Source of the DNA: Malania oleifera
Taxonomy: Eukaryota > Streptophyta > Magnoliopsida > Santalales > Ximeniaceae
DNA length: 64,000 nucleotides
Direction: 5' to 3'
Assembly (NCBI RefSeq): GCF_029873635.1
Contig: NC_080423.1
Location: 102,486,991-102,550,990 of the forward strand
Positions within the stretch are counted from its first letter, which is position 1; every line of letters starts with the position of its first letter. The notes beneath the pieces were generated by a model. That model was not told the DNA's origin. It was given only the letters and a program-made list of their open reading frames with translations, and made no database searches. Of the stretch, positions 40,661 through 54,052 are shown one piece after another. The position numbers and the translations under genes are program-made.

Positions 40661-40690
40661 GTGTGTGTGTGTGTGTGTGCGCGCGCGCGC
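40589..40690. repeat. Compound microsatellite (AT)n(GT)n(GC)n
   Basis: About 70 bp of AT, then about 20 bp of GT, then about 12 bp of GC, all alternating purine and pyrimidine without interruption apart from one CT step. Confidence 0.92.
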
Positions 40691-41357
40691 CATCAGAGGG
40701 AAGCAGGGGACTCACCGTGGGTTGCTGCTGCTGGCAGCGATGAAGGACGGCGGGAAGCTGCGACTACTATGACGGCGAGGAGGATGAGGGAGCTGCTGGG
40801 TTGCTGCTCCTGCGGGGTTGCCGGAATCGTGGTGGGTGGTTGGTGATTGTAGCGTTGGCAGTGAGCGGTGATGGCCGTGAAGGTCGATGGAGGAGATTCA
40901 GCTGCTGCAGGGGCTCGCCGGTGAGGTCGTGGGAGGCTAGATGTTGGCCGGAGACAATGAGGATGGCCGGAGTTGTGACTGGCGCGGCTGGCTTCGGATT
41001 GTGCGTCTGAGGTTTCTGGTCCGAGAGACGTTGCAGAGATAGCCGGAGGCTGGCTTCGTTGGTGGCTCGCGGCTCTGCTGCTTGTAGAGGAGGATGGTAG
41101 AACAGCAGGGCATGGAGATGATGATGGAGATGGCGGTCGTGAGGTGGTGGCTCGCGGCTCTGCTGCTGAGGCGGGTGTGGTGTTCGCCGGCGGGGATAGG
41201 AGGTGGAGCAGGGGAAGAAGAAGAAGAAGACGATCAAGGAGAAGCAAAATTTTTTACTTTTATTTTTTTTGCTTTGGCTCTGGCTGTCCGCTGCGCCCCA
41301 CCTTTTTGGCTGTGGGAAGGAGCCTTTAAATAGGCTCCAACCCCAAAACCCTAAGCC

Positions 41358-41470
41358 AAAATAATAATAATAATAATAATATAAGGATAATACTAATAAT
41401 AGAGAAAATAATAATAATAATAATAATAATAATAGATAAATAAATAAGAATAAAAAATGATAATGGTAAA

Positions 41471-41520
<50 letters not shown>

Positions 41521-41625
41521 GTAATGAATATAATGAAAACTAATAATAATAATAATGATAGTAATAAAAATAATAATAATAATAGCAAAATAATAATAAT
41601 ATTAAAAAATAATAATAATAATATT
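41358..41625. repeat. (AAT)n microsatellite tract
   Basis: About 270 bp of AAT repeats with interruptions, inside the solo LTR-like element 39253-41653. Open frames of poly-Leu and poly-Tyr across it are artefacts of the repeat. Confidence 0.9.
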
Positions 41626-41867
41626 GGATCTGGGTAAAAATGGGATGTCTACAGAGTGGATTCATCCTAGATAACATCCCAAATTTTAAAATTAAAAGAA
41701 CTTAGAAAAATGGTCATCCTATTTTTTTCAATAGGTAAAGTCTTTTCAATTAAAAAATAGAGGTCAAATGATGGAGAATCCCTTAATGCCAATGTTGACA
41801 ATTGGCATGGGTCATTCAAAGACAAATAAGTCAAAATTTAAAAGAAGTGCCCTTACACTGATTCCAA

Positions 41868-42901
41868 TGGTTGACTGAAGTAGCAACCTAAGAGGGTGTG
41901 AGTTGAATTTAATAGAACTAAAGTTTCATACAAAATTTAAACAATTTAACAAACCGAGCAAAATACACAATGTCAAAGCAATTTAAAAAGTGAATTAAAA
42001 AGAAATTGAAAACTCCTCTTATAGTGGTTCGGCTATCCTCACTTGTGTCCACTCTCTCAAGGCCAACTGCCTTAAGGTTCTAGTATTCCCTTTGTTTTAA
42101 CGGAGACCAAGGAAATTAATACAACCCCTTGTTTTTCGAAGACCAAGGAACCAATTACAAGAATGTTTACAACCTAAAAAACTCCTTATGAGGAATAATT
42201 TATAAACTTAGGCTCATATAAAAAACTCTCAAAGAATATGCAAGATTAATGCTCAAGAGTCTTCTAGAGTTTCTCTCAAGAATGAGCAATTTAGAAGAAA
42301 AAGAGAGATTAAGAGAGAATTGAAAGTAAAAGCACTTAAATATTCAACATGTATCTTTAACGTTCTCTAACCTTTAGAGGGTATATATAGAGATTAGAGA
42401 AAAACTAGTCCCTTTCTACTTGTTGGAGCCTTTTTGCTACTCAGACCGGTCAAATTAATGCTTATTGGACCCAGCCAACCACTTACTAGTCGTTAGATAG
42501 GAAAAACAGATTGTTGTAGGCAAAGCTTGTCAGATCATTCGACCACCTTTAGGGGCCAGTCAACCACTTTTAACTTCTACCTAGACCAATTGAGTGCTCC
42601 CTGTGGCCGATCGATTGCCCCTAGCTCCAAGGTCGGGTTTAGTCATCCTTTTGTTCTAGTAATTCTCCATTCTAAGTTCATTTGTGCTATGCTTTCTATA
42701 TTCTTATATTATTATAAGTTAAAGTACAATACAATTGAGAGAATAACAATCCAAAAAACTGAAGCTTTAACTCTTCAAAACCTCTTTTTAGTCTTCAACT
42801 TCAATAGCTTAATACTATAGAAAGCAACTTAAACACAAAGTCATTAGTACACAACAACTTCTTATTACCAAAATCAAGTTAATCAAACCTTAAGACTAAT
42901 A
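41868..42901 (-). repeat. LTR of the gag-bearing fossil, copy C
   Basis: About 1.03 kb, counterpart of 11601-12647. The primer-binding region next to it has diverged more than in copy B. Confidence 0.6.
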
Positions 42902-45900
42902 GATGGTGGTAAAAGAGATGACAATTTTGTTTTCGCTTTTAAATTTTGTACTATTTTCTTTTGTTTGAACTACCTAGGTCCCTTTTTCATTTTCTCCTCG
43001 AGATTTATTTTAAAGAATTGCCACTTGCGCCACATTCATTTTTTGTGATTTTTTTTTATATAAATTATCCAAATAATTAAATATTTATTCATGAAAAAAA
43101 ACGTAATTGTTTGTACTTTTATTTGATAGCAAAGAAGAAGCCATGAAATCGATGTTATATAGCTACAAGTATGGGTTTTCAGGATTTGCCGCAATGTTAT
43201 CTGAGTCTCAAGCCAACAATATTTCAGGTAATGTGTATTTGGAGAAAAATGTGATTTTCTTCTTAATGTGATATTGCACATGAATAAGATGTAGTAATAA
43301 GCATTACTTACAATTCATATACCTTACTAACAAATAAAAATATAGGTTTTCCTCAAGTTCTTGATGTATTTTCGAGTAGAAATTTTTCTGTCTACACAAC
43401 TAGAAGTTGGGATTTTTTACAATTAAAATCCTAAGTAGCGAATGGAATACTTAAGAAGAGTCATAATGGAAGCGGGTCAATTATTGGCATCCTTGATACT
43501 GGTAAGTACTAAAAACACCATACACAAGTCAAGTTATGGAAATTTTACTTATTCATATGCACTTTTGTAATACACTTTTGTGTTCTTGCATTCAATTGTT
43601 ATTGTATAGGAATATGGCCTGAATTTGAAAGTTTCAATGATGAGGACATGGGACCGGTCCCATCCCATTGGAAAGGGATATGTCAAGAAGACGAAAAATT
43701 CAATCTTTCCAATTGTAATAGGTTAAATTTCTTCACATTGTTCGTCCTTAATTTAGCATTTTTTTACTACTTTATGCCATTCTCTTTGCTTTTAGTAATC
43801 TCGAACATTAAGTACATTGTTTGTATCGCTTCCTTGTTTTAAATATGCACCTTGAAGTTTATACTTTCAATTTTATCATTAAAATTTTTTAGATGCATCA
43901 TAAATAATCTAAAAACGATTTGAGTTCCACAATCTAAAGATTACATCTCCTAAGGCGTGGGCGCATGTTAATTTTATGAAACGTACTGCAATGGTTTCTA
44001 ATTTGATGATGTCTACTTCTTGCTCATTCTTGTATTCCATCATTTAACACAATATTACGACGCTACTGACAGAAAAATTATTGGTGCACGTTGGTACGTT
44101 AAAGGATATGAAGCACAATATGGAAACGTGAATTCAACTGACTGGGATGATCTTTTATCTCCACGAGACCTAAATGGGCATGGCACCCATGTAGCCTCTA
44201 CTGCAGCAGGGGCTTTCGTGCAAAACGCAAGTTTTCTGGGACTTGCTCAAGGATTGGCAAGAGGAGGTGCCCCATCAGCGTGCCTAGCTATTTATAAAAT
44301 TTGTTGGACCGCTTATGGCGATTGGGCTGAAGCTGATATTCTTGCTGCTCTTGATGATGCTATTTATGATGGAGTGGATGTCCTTTCAGCATCTTTTGGA
44401 TCATCAGTCCCACTTGCACCTTATTTTGCGGATGCTCTGTCTATTGGCTCCTTTCACGCTGCAGCAAAAGGAATTTCTGTAGTTTGCTCTGCTGGGAACA
44501 ACGGCCCTTTCGCTCAAACAGTTGAGCATGCTGCTCCGTGGCTCATCAGTGTTGCTGCTAGCACCATTGATAGATCTTTCCCCACTCCGATCACACTTGG
44601 GAACAACCAAACGTTTGTGGTACTTTTACTCCTTGAACCGTCGAAACATATCTTTAGTTCATTTTACATGCACGCAGTAGCCTAAGCCTCAGTTCTAGCT
44701 GTGAATGCTAATAAAAGAGTAAAACAATATCTATGTGTTGGTTCGTCGTGATCAAAATTCAATTAAATCCGATAATGTAATTTGATTCCACACTACTTCA
44801 TATCCGTCAACCCAAATTCTTGGTTGATTGATCAAACATGGTTTGTTTGGTAAAAATATCCCTAATTTCTTTTAGCATTTGCAACTATTAAGGGAATTTC
44901 ATTAAATTATAGGCTTACTTAAAATTATGCGTGTGGTCATCCCATCTCATTTTCAAATATCACAATGCTCGTATTTTACTCACTTTGATCAATATTTACT
45001 TGTCAACCCACAACTTGTGATTCTAAATTCTATTCAAAACTTCAAAATGCAATCTAAGTTTAGACTTGGCCATTTATTTTATCAATGTTTGTTTCAAGTT
45101 ATTACGTCATTTTTTGAAGTATGTTCTTTAAATAGTACCCGCTAAGTGGAATAGCTTTCATAATCTTTTGTAGGGCCAAGCTTTAAATACAAGGGAAAAT
45201 GTGACCAAGTTGTATCCTTTTTGGTATGGAGCAGATCTTGCATCAATTGGCGCAAGTTCGAATGATGCCAAGTAATACAACTCTCCATCCTTTCCTTTTG
45301 TTTCTTTTGAAATGTTTAGAAACTCACATGCACAATGTTCATTTATCGTTAATAGAAGCTGTCGAATTGGCTCCTTGAATGCCACACGAACAAGAGGAAA
45401 GGTCGTTCTCTGTTTTCAAACTCAATCTCAAAGTTCAGTGGGCATTGCAGAGTTTGCTGTATATAGAGCTGGGGGAGTCGGTCTCATCTTTGCCCAAGCA
45501 CCCACAAAAGAAATTGTACCATCCGATCTGTTTCCAGTTGTTCAAGTGGACAACACAATAGGAACATCTCTTTGGTTATACTTTTCGGCAAGCAGGTAAC
45601 ATAGCATCTAAAAAGTGTTGACTTTAGGCTCGTAAAAATATTATGGAAAGAAAAATATTAAGAAAATCCCATTTTCATATTTGATTATCAGATAGCATTT
45701 AAAGAGTGTTGACTTTTACACCCCATATAGTGTAAAAGAAAAATATTTCAATTTTTATGTTGGGTGATGCCTTGGATTTGAATAAAATATATTGTAAAAA
45801 TTGTATTGAAAAATTTTCAAATCTATTCAAATTCAGATCCGAACATGTCAGATCCATATTCACTGCTCCGGTCCAAAGCCATTTTTCATTATATAGGTTC

Positions 45901-47136
45901 TGTTAGGCCAGCTTGCTAGGTTTGGGCCTCAGATCAGTCAACCAGCCCAACCTCAAGATTGGTCCTTTCGTATTTGGTTATCTTCATTAACTAATTGGTT
46001 TTCTATTCATTGCAACCACAATTGGAGTTATCAAATTAGTCGCTACACATACACTTGCACTGCGCATTAATTTTTACAAGTAAAATAGCATTGAGCTAAT
46101 ATATATATATATATATATTATTTAATTTTATTATATTATAAATTAAATTTTAAAAATGTTATGTTACCATCACATCACCTTCTAACCCAAACTAAGCAAT
46201 TGAACAAAATACTATGCGCATTACATTTCATATGATCTTATAAAGATTCTATGAACCAAACCACCAAACAACCCTAATCAAAGGTTGAATTGTATAAATT
46301 AAACGTAATAAGTATGCAACTTGAATTATATTCTTAAACTAAATGCATGATTGTCAAATTGATCTTATTTTTACTAGAATGGGTTTGACTAGTATCCTCT
46401 CCAAACTAAAAATTTTGAATCGATTGATTATGCTTTTAATTAATATCTAAAGTGTTCATACTTGTCTAAATACATAAATTACAGGATAATATTCTTTACA
46501 CGTATCTTTCAAAACAAAGTAGTTATATTTTGTTGTGATTATAATTGCTATAAATAAAAACCATACTTCTACAAGCTGTATTTTCTTAGATATGATTATA
46601 TGCAGCGTATTTCTTTTGTTTTAAATAGATTTTATTTTATACAAGTTAAATGAGACTAAAAAGAATTTTTGTTATTTGATAAGATATCTTAAATACTAAC
46701 TAAATTTAGACCTAATTCAATCATAGGTGATATTATGACGAAGTAGATGATATTGAAGTGCCTTTTAAAAGGGCAAGAAAAAAAAAAAAAGAAGGGTGCG
46801 CACGACATTCATCCTGTAACTAGGAAGCATGTGTTCATGATTTCATAGTTTTATAATTTCTATTTGCATCATCTTTCATCCTACCAAAACCTAGTGCCGC
46901 AATTAACTTGCTTGTTTTAGTGACCCATACTAATGGATTTTCTATACTATAGCTATCCTAAGGTCAAGATTAGTGCTACAACGACAACAATAGGGAAACA
47001 AATTGCCCCTGAAGTAGCAAGCTTCTCTTCACGAGGACCTAATTCTCTTTCTCCTGCTGTGTTGAAGGTAATAACATTATTTTTACATATTTTATTTCAT
47101 TGATTATTTAACTAATGCAGGTATGTATTTGGTTAG

Positions 47137-47534
<398 letters not shown>

Positions 47535-48150
47535 TTCTCACTCTAATTTTGTCACACACACACCCACTCATATTCATGTAGCTTCCATAAAGGATGTATA
47601 TGGTCAACACATTGTCGCTGAAGGACTTCCAAGTAAGCGGGCCGATCCATTTGACTTTGGAGGTGGTGTTGTCAATCCTAATAAGGCCATAGATCCTGGT
47701 GTTGTGTTTGACATGGAAACTTCTGACTATGTCAATTTTCTTTGCTCCATGGGCTATGATGAAAGTGTTATCAGTCAAATGACTAGGATGCACATCCAAT
47801 GCAATGGAACAACTAATTTTCCTGAAAATCTCAATTTGCCCTCTATTTCTGTTCCTGAACTAAAGAGTTGCTTAACTATATCAGGGACAGCTACAAATGT
47901 TGGTCCAGAAAATTCTTGGTACAATTCATTTATCGAAGCTCCCACAGGAATAAGTTTGATAGTTGAACCACCAATTTTGCTCTTCAACGGCGCTTTAAAG
48001 AAGATCAATTTTAAGATCACATTATGCTCCCAACTAAGAGTTCAAGGACGATACTCATTTGGATATATATATTGGACTAATCCCAATCATTTAGTGAAAA
48101 TGCCAATAACCGTTCGTCCAATAATAGAAGAATTTTATGCAGATGCATGA

Positions 48151-49044
48151 TGGAAAGGCTAAGCTTGGCAGCATTTCTTTACCAATCGTGATTGCTATTA
48201 ATGTTCAACTTCCTATTAACTACTTCGTTAGTACTATGATCAAACTTATTTGTTACTAAAGTGGTTGATTTTCTTATTGTTTGTGTTTCAACTTAGTATA
48301 TCACTAAAATGGCTTTAAGAAACATTATGGATTTGAGTTTTCAATAATCTCTTCATCCCCCTAAGTTCAAGATGCATGCAATGTTCAACTTTGTGTTAAC
48401 TACTTTGTTAGCACTGTGATCAAACTTGTTTGTTACTGAAGTGGTTGATTTTTCTTATTGTTTGTGTTTCAACTTAGTACATCACTAAAATGACTTTAAG
48501 AAACATTGTGAATTTGAGTTTTCAACAATTCCTTCATCCTACTATGTTCATGATGCATGTCTAATCTTGGTAAGAATAACAGTATTAGACATCTTAAAAC
48601 TAGTAAATACGTATGTGAAGATAATCTAACTGATCGGTTCTTATAATGAGCGTCTTGGCCTAGTTATTTCAATTGCTCATCAAAATTGGCCTGCAATGGG
48701 TTTGTGAAACGACATCTTGGGTGGATGGCATCTAAGGTAGTCAAAGGCTTGAAGCTACAAAAACCCCACTTGACTAGTCTAAATGGAAAAAATAGAAGAT
48801 CCATTTGAGTTGACTTGATTTGGCGAATTGAACCTAATTTAGTCCTCTAATCATCATCATTATGTTTTAAAAATATTTTTTACAAATAGAAAAATGTCAA
48901 AATAAAACCTAAAAAATCATTTATTATAATTATTATTATTACTAGTATTAGAATTATTGCTAATACTAATCATAATAGTAATTATTACTATTAGTATTAG
49001 TATCATTCTTAGTGAATCTTATTACCTATTTTATTTAAGCCATT
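48151..49044. other. 3' flank of subtilase copy C
   Basis: Non-coding, collinear with 18263-18986 except for the tandem duplication listed separately. Nothing else is seen. It ends at the CCATT target of the 6.6-kb insertion. Confidence 0.7.
48201..48559. repeat. Tandem duplication, two copies of about 180 bp
   Basis: Two successive copies, both starting ATGTTCAACTT (48201 and 48381) and ending near GATGCATG. Copies A and B have a single unit here, so the duplication is specific to copy C. Confidence 0.85.
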
Positions 49045-49555
49045 TGTCGCGACGTCCAAGAGCGCGTTTGCCCCGAGGTCAGAGAAATAAAAATAGTGTT
49101 TAATTTTCGAAGAAAAATAAGAATATTGGAGTCGCCACTAATCTTTTAGTGTGATTAGAATACTTGATTAGTACCTAATTAACGTTAGAATCGGTCTGCG
49201 TTACCAAAACCGGGATCGGAAGTTCAGTTACGCGAGGGGAAGGTACGAGCACCCCTTATGCGCTCGTTCTTACTAATGGTACCTAATTAATTATGAAATT
49301 ATCTCAAAGTAAATTTGAAAAGTCTTTTATGTTACTCCTTTTGTGAATTTAGAAAATATACAAGCAAAGAAATTAATCTAAAAAATATACATATTATATA
49401 TTTCCTCAGAACTAAAGGTACGTGAAGCTTGAAAGCTTGTACCCCTCCCATTTGAAATCTTAGGGAAGAAAATCAAAAAAATACTTTACAAAATACACTC
49501 CCAAATTTTGGAAATCTTATAGGGGTTTTTTGAGTATGAAATACTAGTTTGGGAG

Positions 49556-52500
49556 TGTTAGGAACCTGTGAGCAACCAGAAAGATGTGACACCAGAATTT
49601 TAACGTGGTTCGGTCAATATCAAACTACGTCTACGGAGCACACACCACAAATTCACTATTCTCCGAAAAATTACAATTCTCACTTTCTCTCTCCCTCTCT
49701 TCCTCCTCTCTTCTTCTCTCTACTCTTTGAGCTTCTCACTTGTGTACATTACATTCCTTAACTCACTATTTATAGGGTTGATATTTAAATCAATATTTAA
49801 TCACAATTAAATATAATCACAAATGGGAGGTTTACAATCATGAGATAAATGGAGATTAATTGCAAACCGCGTTCCAACTCTTCACGCGTCTCCAGCTTCT
49901 GGCTCTCCTGTCTCCAGCTATGACAATCTTCCACTTGGAGACAGAGACGCCTCCTGAATCAGTATTAAGAATAAATGATGTGCTCAAAATATGTCTTCAG
50001 GCATGAAGACCAACTGAAGTTGAACACAACTTCAGTTTCTCTGTAGTCACTACTTTCTTGTCTGCTCGATTCCTGCAGACTAATCTGATGGCTGTCAGCT
50101 TCACAATTAGTGCAAAGATGTCGATGTAGTCAATCCCTTCTTTATGTTCGAAGCCTTTGACTACTAACCGAGACTTGTACCTTCTGGAGCCGTCATGCTC
50201 CTCTTTGATTCTGTACACCCACTTGTTGTGAAAGCCTTTAGGCAACTTAGCTAGTTCCCACGTTCTTTTGGAGGTGAGGAACTTCATCTCATCCTTCATC
50301 GCAAGCTCCCACTTGCTTGTATCTACCACCTGACATGCTTCATCATAGCATTCAGGCTCTCATCCATCTATAGGAAGTAAGTAATCAATATACCTTCTGT
50401 TTGGTACATGAGACTGAGTAGATCTCCTAAGCTCCAGAGCTGGAGTAGGAGGTGGTGGTGCGACAATCTGCTCCACTGGTTCCTCCACTTGAGGATTCTT
50501 GGCTTTATGTTGTTGTGTCCCGACACATTCTGAGTGGACTAGTTCTAGTCACTTCTTCTTTGGGACACATGTGTTTATCTAGAAACTAACACTCTTCTGT
50601 TTCCCGACTATACAATCTTCACGCATGTCAATCTGTACTAACTGCAAACCATTCAATTTTCCCTTTGAGTGCATCACCCTAAGTCCCTTCTCGCTCATGT
50701 GACCAAGTCGTTGGTGCCAAATGTTTGTGTTGTCATTTCTTGCAGCAACTGAAATAAACATGGAGGCATTGGAGGTTAGAAAAAGTGTTCCATTTTTCTT
50801 ACCTCGCGCAATCGTTAGTATACCCTGTGAAACTTTCCATTCATCGCCAATGAATTTCGTCATGTATCCTTCCTCTGCCAGCTGTCCAACTGAGATCAAA
50901 TTCTTTCTCAGGTCTGGAATGTATCTGACATCCTTCAGCTTCCATATTGACCCGTTTATATTGATCTTCACAACTCCTTTGCCGATTATGTCACAAGGTT
51001 GATCGTTGCCAAGGTATACTTTACCAAAATTACCTGGTGTGTACTCCTATAGGCAATCTTGCAGCAAGTGGCATGAAATAAGGCTCCGAAATCTAAGACC
51101 CAAGACTCCTGATTCCTCTCCAAAGAGTAGATCAACAACTCATCATTTTAGGAAGCAATATTTGCTTCCGTTTTTGCCCTCATCTCGTATTCTTTCTTCT
51201 GACTTCTGCACTAGTTCTTGTAATGACCAATTTTTCCACAGTTCCAGTACTCAATAACTTTTGTGCTCTAGGAACCCGCGTCCTGAGTACCTATGGGATT
51301 TCTGGATTTAGACCGCCTGGGCTTAGATCTGCTGGAATTTTTTGGTCGTCCATGCATGTTTCCTCTGCCTCAACTCTCTATGTTCAAGGCTGAACTCGAA
51401 ATGGAGCCATGGTTTGATTGCATTATGATTTTCTCCATCAAAATCATGCTGACGACCTTATCGTATACAAGTTTTGATTTTCATGCGAAGCTACTGATGG
51501 CAATAATGACACCATTCCAACTTTTGGGCAACTGATTGAGAATTAGTAGTGCCCGAATCTCATTATCAAACATTATCCTGATTGAGGCGAGTTGATCCGA
51601 TAACTCATTGAAATTATTCAAATGTCTGCTGAAACTTTGACCTGCAGACATGCTCATCGTAAATAGTATTTTCATGAGATGTATCTTGTTTGCGACTAAA
51701 GGCTACTCGTACATATTAGAGATCGCATCCATCAGAGATTTGGTGGATGATATATGCTTGATATTGAAGACCACAGATTTCGACAACGTCATTATGATGG
51801 CTTCGAGAGCTTTTCGATCAAGCAACTCCCATTCGTCCTCGTTCATGGATGCTGGCTTACCCTTCAACGATAAGTGCAATTCCTTCCCAAACGAATAATC
51901 TTCTATTTGCATCTCCCAGAAATTGAAATTATTGCCATTGAACATTTCGATTTTTGAGCTCTTTTCATTTGACTTCTCAATTTACTGATCTAGAGATGGA
52001 ATTAGCTCAAACGGATAGTGCAGTTGGATCTGAAATGGTCGAAAACCTTCAAAATGATTCAAGTCGCTCAAAAAACGGACCCAAAACGACTCTGAAAAGT
52101 TCAAGCAAAGTTTTAGGTCAATCCTGGTCAAGGCTGACGTGGAACCTAGTGACGTGGCAGGGCTGACGTAGCACACGCTGATGTGGTAATGGGGTCCACC
52201 TGCTGGCGTGGCGGCTGATGTGGTGCCTGGCTGACACGGCGCTGAGACGACGGGTTGGATCTAGGTCAGGACCAGTTCTCAGGTTGACCCGGTCTGAGGG
52301 TGTCTCCGAGTCGGTTCGGGTTGAGGCAGTCCAGGTGAGGAAGACGCGTGCGGGGCATGAGGAGCTGGTCACAGGCGCGTGGCGAAGTGTCTTGCTCCGG
52401 CAAGGCGCGTGAGGGCGCGTGAAGCTTTGTCTGGACTCCGTTTGAGCTCTGGCTTGCACCGTTCTCTTCGTCTCAGCAAGCTGAATGTGATGGTGGCCTC

Positions 52501-52709
52501 AAAACTCAGTTTCAAGCCACTCGATAGAGCTATAATTTCGGGATCACTTCTGATTTGGCTTTCCTGCTCTAACCGGGCTCTAATACCACTTGTTAGGAAC
52601 CTGTAAGCAACCAGAAAGATGTGACACTAGAATTTTAACGTGGTCCGGTCAATATCGACCTACGTCCATGGAGCACACATCATAAATTCACTATTCGTCG
52701 AAAAATTAC

Positions 52710-52784
<75 letters not shown>

Positions 52785-53010
52785 TCCTCTCTTCTTCTCT
52801 CTGCTCTCTGAGCTTCTAACTTGTGTACATTACATTCCTTAGCTCTCTATTTATAGGGATGATATTTAAATCAATATTTAATCACAATTAAATATAATCA
52901 ATCACAAATGGGAGGTTTACAATCATGAGATAAATGGAGATAAATGGTAAACTGCGTTCCAACTCTTTACGCGTCTCCAGCTTCTGGCTCTCCTATCTCC
53001 AGCTACAACA
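49556..53010 (-). mobile_element. Ty1/Copia retrotransposon fossil with both LTRs (short, broken)
   Basis: Minus-strand Copia element. LTRs at 49556-49925 and 52591-53010, ends TGTTAGGAACC and ACA. Primer-binding site AGTGGTATTAGAGCC (52576-52590, minus strand) and a purine-rich tract beside the left LTR (49926-49944). Parts: gag (about 51.5-51.95 kb, 'MFNGNNFNFWEMQIED'), protease and pre-integrase region (about 50.55-51.2 kb), N-terminal reverse transcriptase (about 50.0-50.33 kb). The interior is only about 2.7 kb, shorter than a full Copia, and it is broken in several places. By eye the two LTRs differ at roughly 7-9% of positions outside the CT tract, suggesting an age of a few million years at usual rates. 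Flanks GGGAG and TGGAG are a near-match target duplication. Confidence 0.82.
52712..52782. repeat. (CT)n microsatellite in the right LTR
   Basis: About 70 bp of CT. The left LTR has only a short CTCTCTC stretch at the same point, which accounts for most of the 50-bp length difference between the LTRs. Confidence 0.92.
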
Positions 53011-54052
53011 TGGAGGTTTTTGGAACTCAAATGGTGTCAAAAAATGATTTACAAGTCTCAAAATATTTTTCTTGAATTTTTTTATTTTCCTAATTTTTAA
53101 AAAATATTTTTTCACATTTGGCTGAATTTTGAAATAACAAAAAGACAATTAGTGAAAGTCAAGTGAAAAATATTTTTAGAATTTTCTACTATTTTTCTAT
53201 TTTTTATGATTTTCTATATTTTACCGAAATTTCAAATAGCTAATAAAGAAAATAATATATTACTAGTACTATAAATCATAACACGTAAGTATTATATATC
53301 ATAATAGTCAAAATCTCAATGATAAAACCCCAAGTATTAACAATCAATTTAACCCTAATGATATGCCCTAGTATGGAAATAATTAAACCCAAGAAATTAT
53401 ATATAATATATAAACATGTAAAGAAAAAGAAACAAATTATGAAAATAATTCAAGTCATGAATCTAATATGAAATATACACAATCTCAAGAGAAACCAATA
53501 TGCCATAAGATGGGAGCCTTAAAAATAAATATGCAAATAAATTGAATTCTACTTAACAATATTAAATAATATGGAAGCCTAAAAATTAATATACATCATA
53601 TGGAAACTTTTAAGATCACTATATAACGATATGGAATCCTTAAAATTAGTAATTGAATCCTAAACATGGAAACCAATCAAAAACCTCATATATAATACAT
53701 AATCTATATGGAAGCAATTTAAACCCTACAAGTACACAAAAATACTATGAAGTGATCAAAACCCTAATAAATGTGAACATGACATAATCCAAACCCTGAA
53801 AATACCTAAACCGTCATAAAGTGAAATAATTAAACCCTATTAAATAATCAAGACTCTGAGTATGTACAATATCACAATGATAATAAATAATACAAATGCA
53901 ACCTAAATAATACAATAATAACTCTAAAACTTTAAATAATGCAACTACAATAAACATGACATACAAAAAGAAACGAGCAAAATACAATACACACCCAAGC
54001 ACTCACTTGCCCAGACAACACATACATGATAAAAGACATGTGAACATAATAC

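Larger units (their letters stand above)
39253..41653 (-). mobile_element. Solo LTR-like element, TGTCGCGACG type, TSD GAGTG
   Basis: Starts TGTCGCGACGTCC and ends GGGATGTCTACA, flanked by perfect GAGTG duplications (39248-39252 and 41654-41658). Copy B has the empty site (GGCGAGTGGATCC at about 11387). It has no coding domain. A GGTTACGCGAGGGAAAGGCACGAG motif near 39.44 kb resembles plant Tat/Ogre-type Gypsy LTR sequence. On the minus strand it begins TGTAGACATCCC and has a TATA-like TATTTAAA near 41.32 kb. Open frames at 40693-41588 are low-complexity and not genes. It looks whole as a solo LTR; Tat/Ogre assignment is an inference. Confidence 0.7.
37870..42901 (-). mobile_element. Gag-bearing LTR element fossil, copy C, with nested solo LTR
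   Basis: Same fossil and same intron position as 10070-12647 in copy B. LTR 41868-42901, primer-binding site about 41849-41867, and gag (about 38.2-41.85 kb around the insertion). Gag shows 'FELVQRILRCLPKKWEAK' and a CCHC zinc-knuckle remnant near 38.47-38.52 kb. It is broken, with many lesions. It is interrupted by the element at 39253-41653; copy B is the empty site. Confidence 0.7.

Noticed and set aside
40693-41588. Long open frames on the minus strand (184 and 273 codons) and overlapping + strand frames
   Set aside because: They are poly-Leu, poly-Pro/Ser and similar low-complexity translations of (AAT)n and GC-rich simple sequence inside a solo LTR-like element, with no domain and no matching frame in the related element at 49045-55666.
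43036-43281. Minus-strand frame repeated at 12833-13024
   Set aside because: It is the reverse complement of subtilase exon 3 and its introns, conserved only because the exon is conserved.
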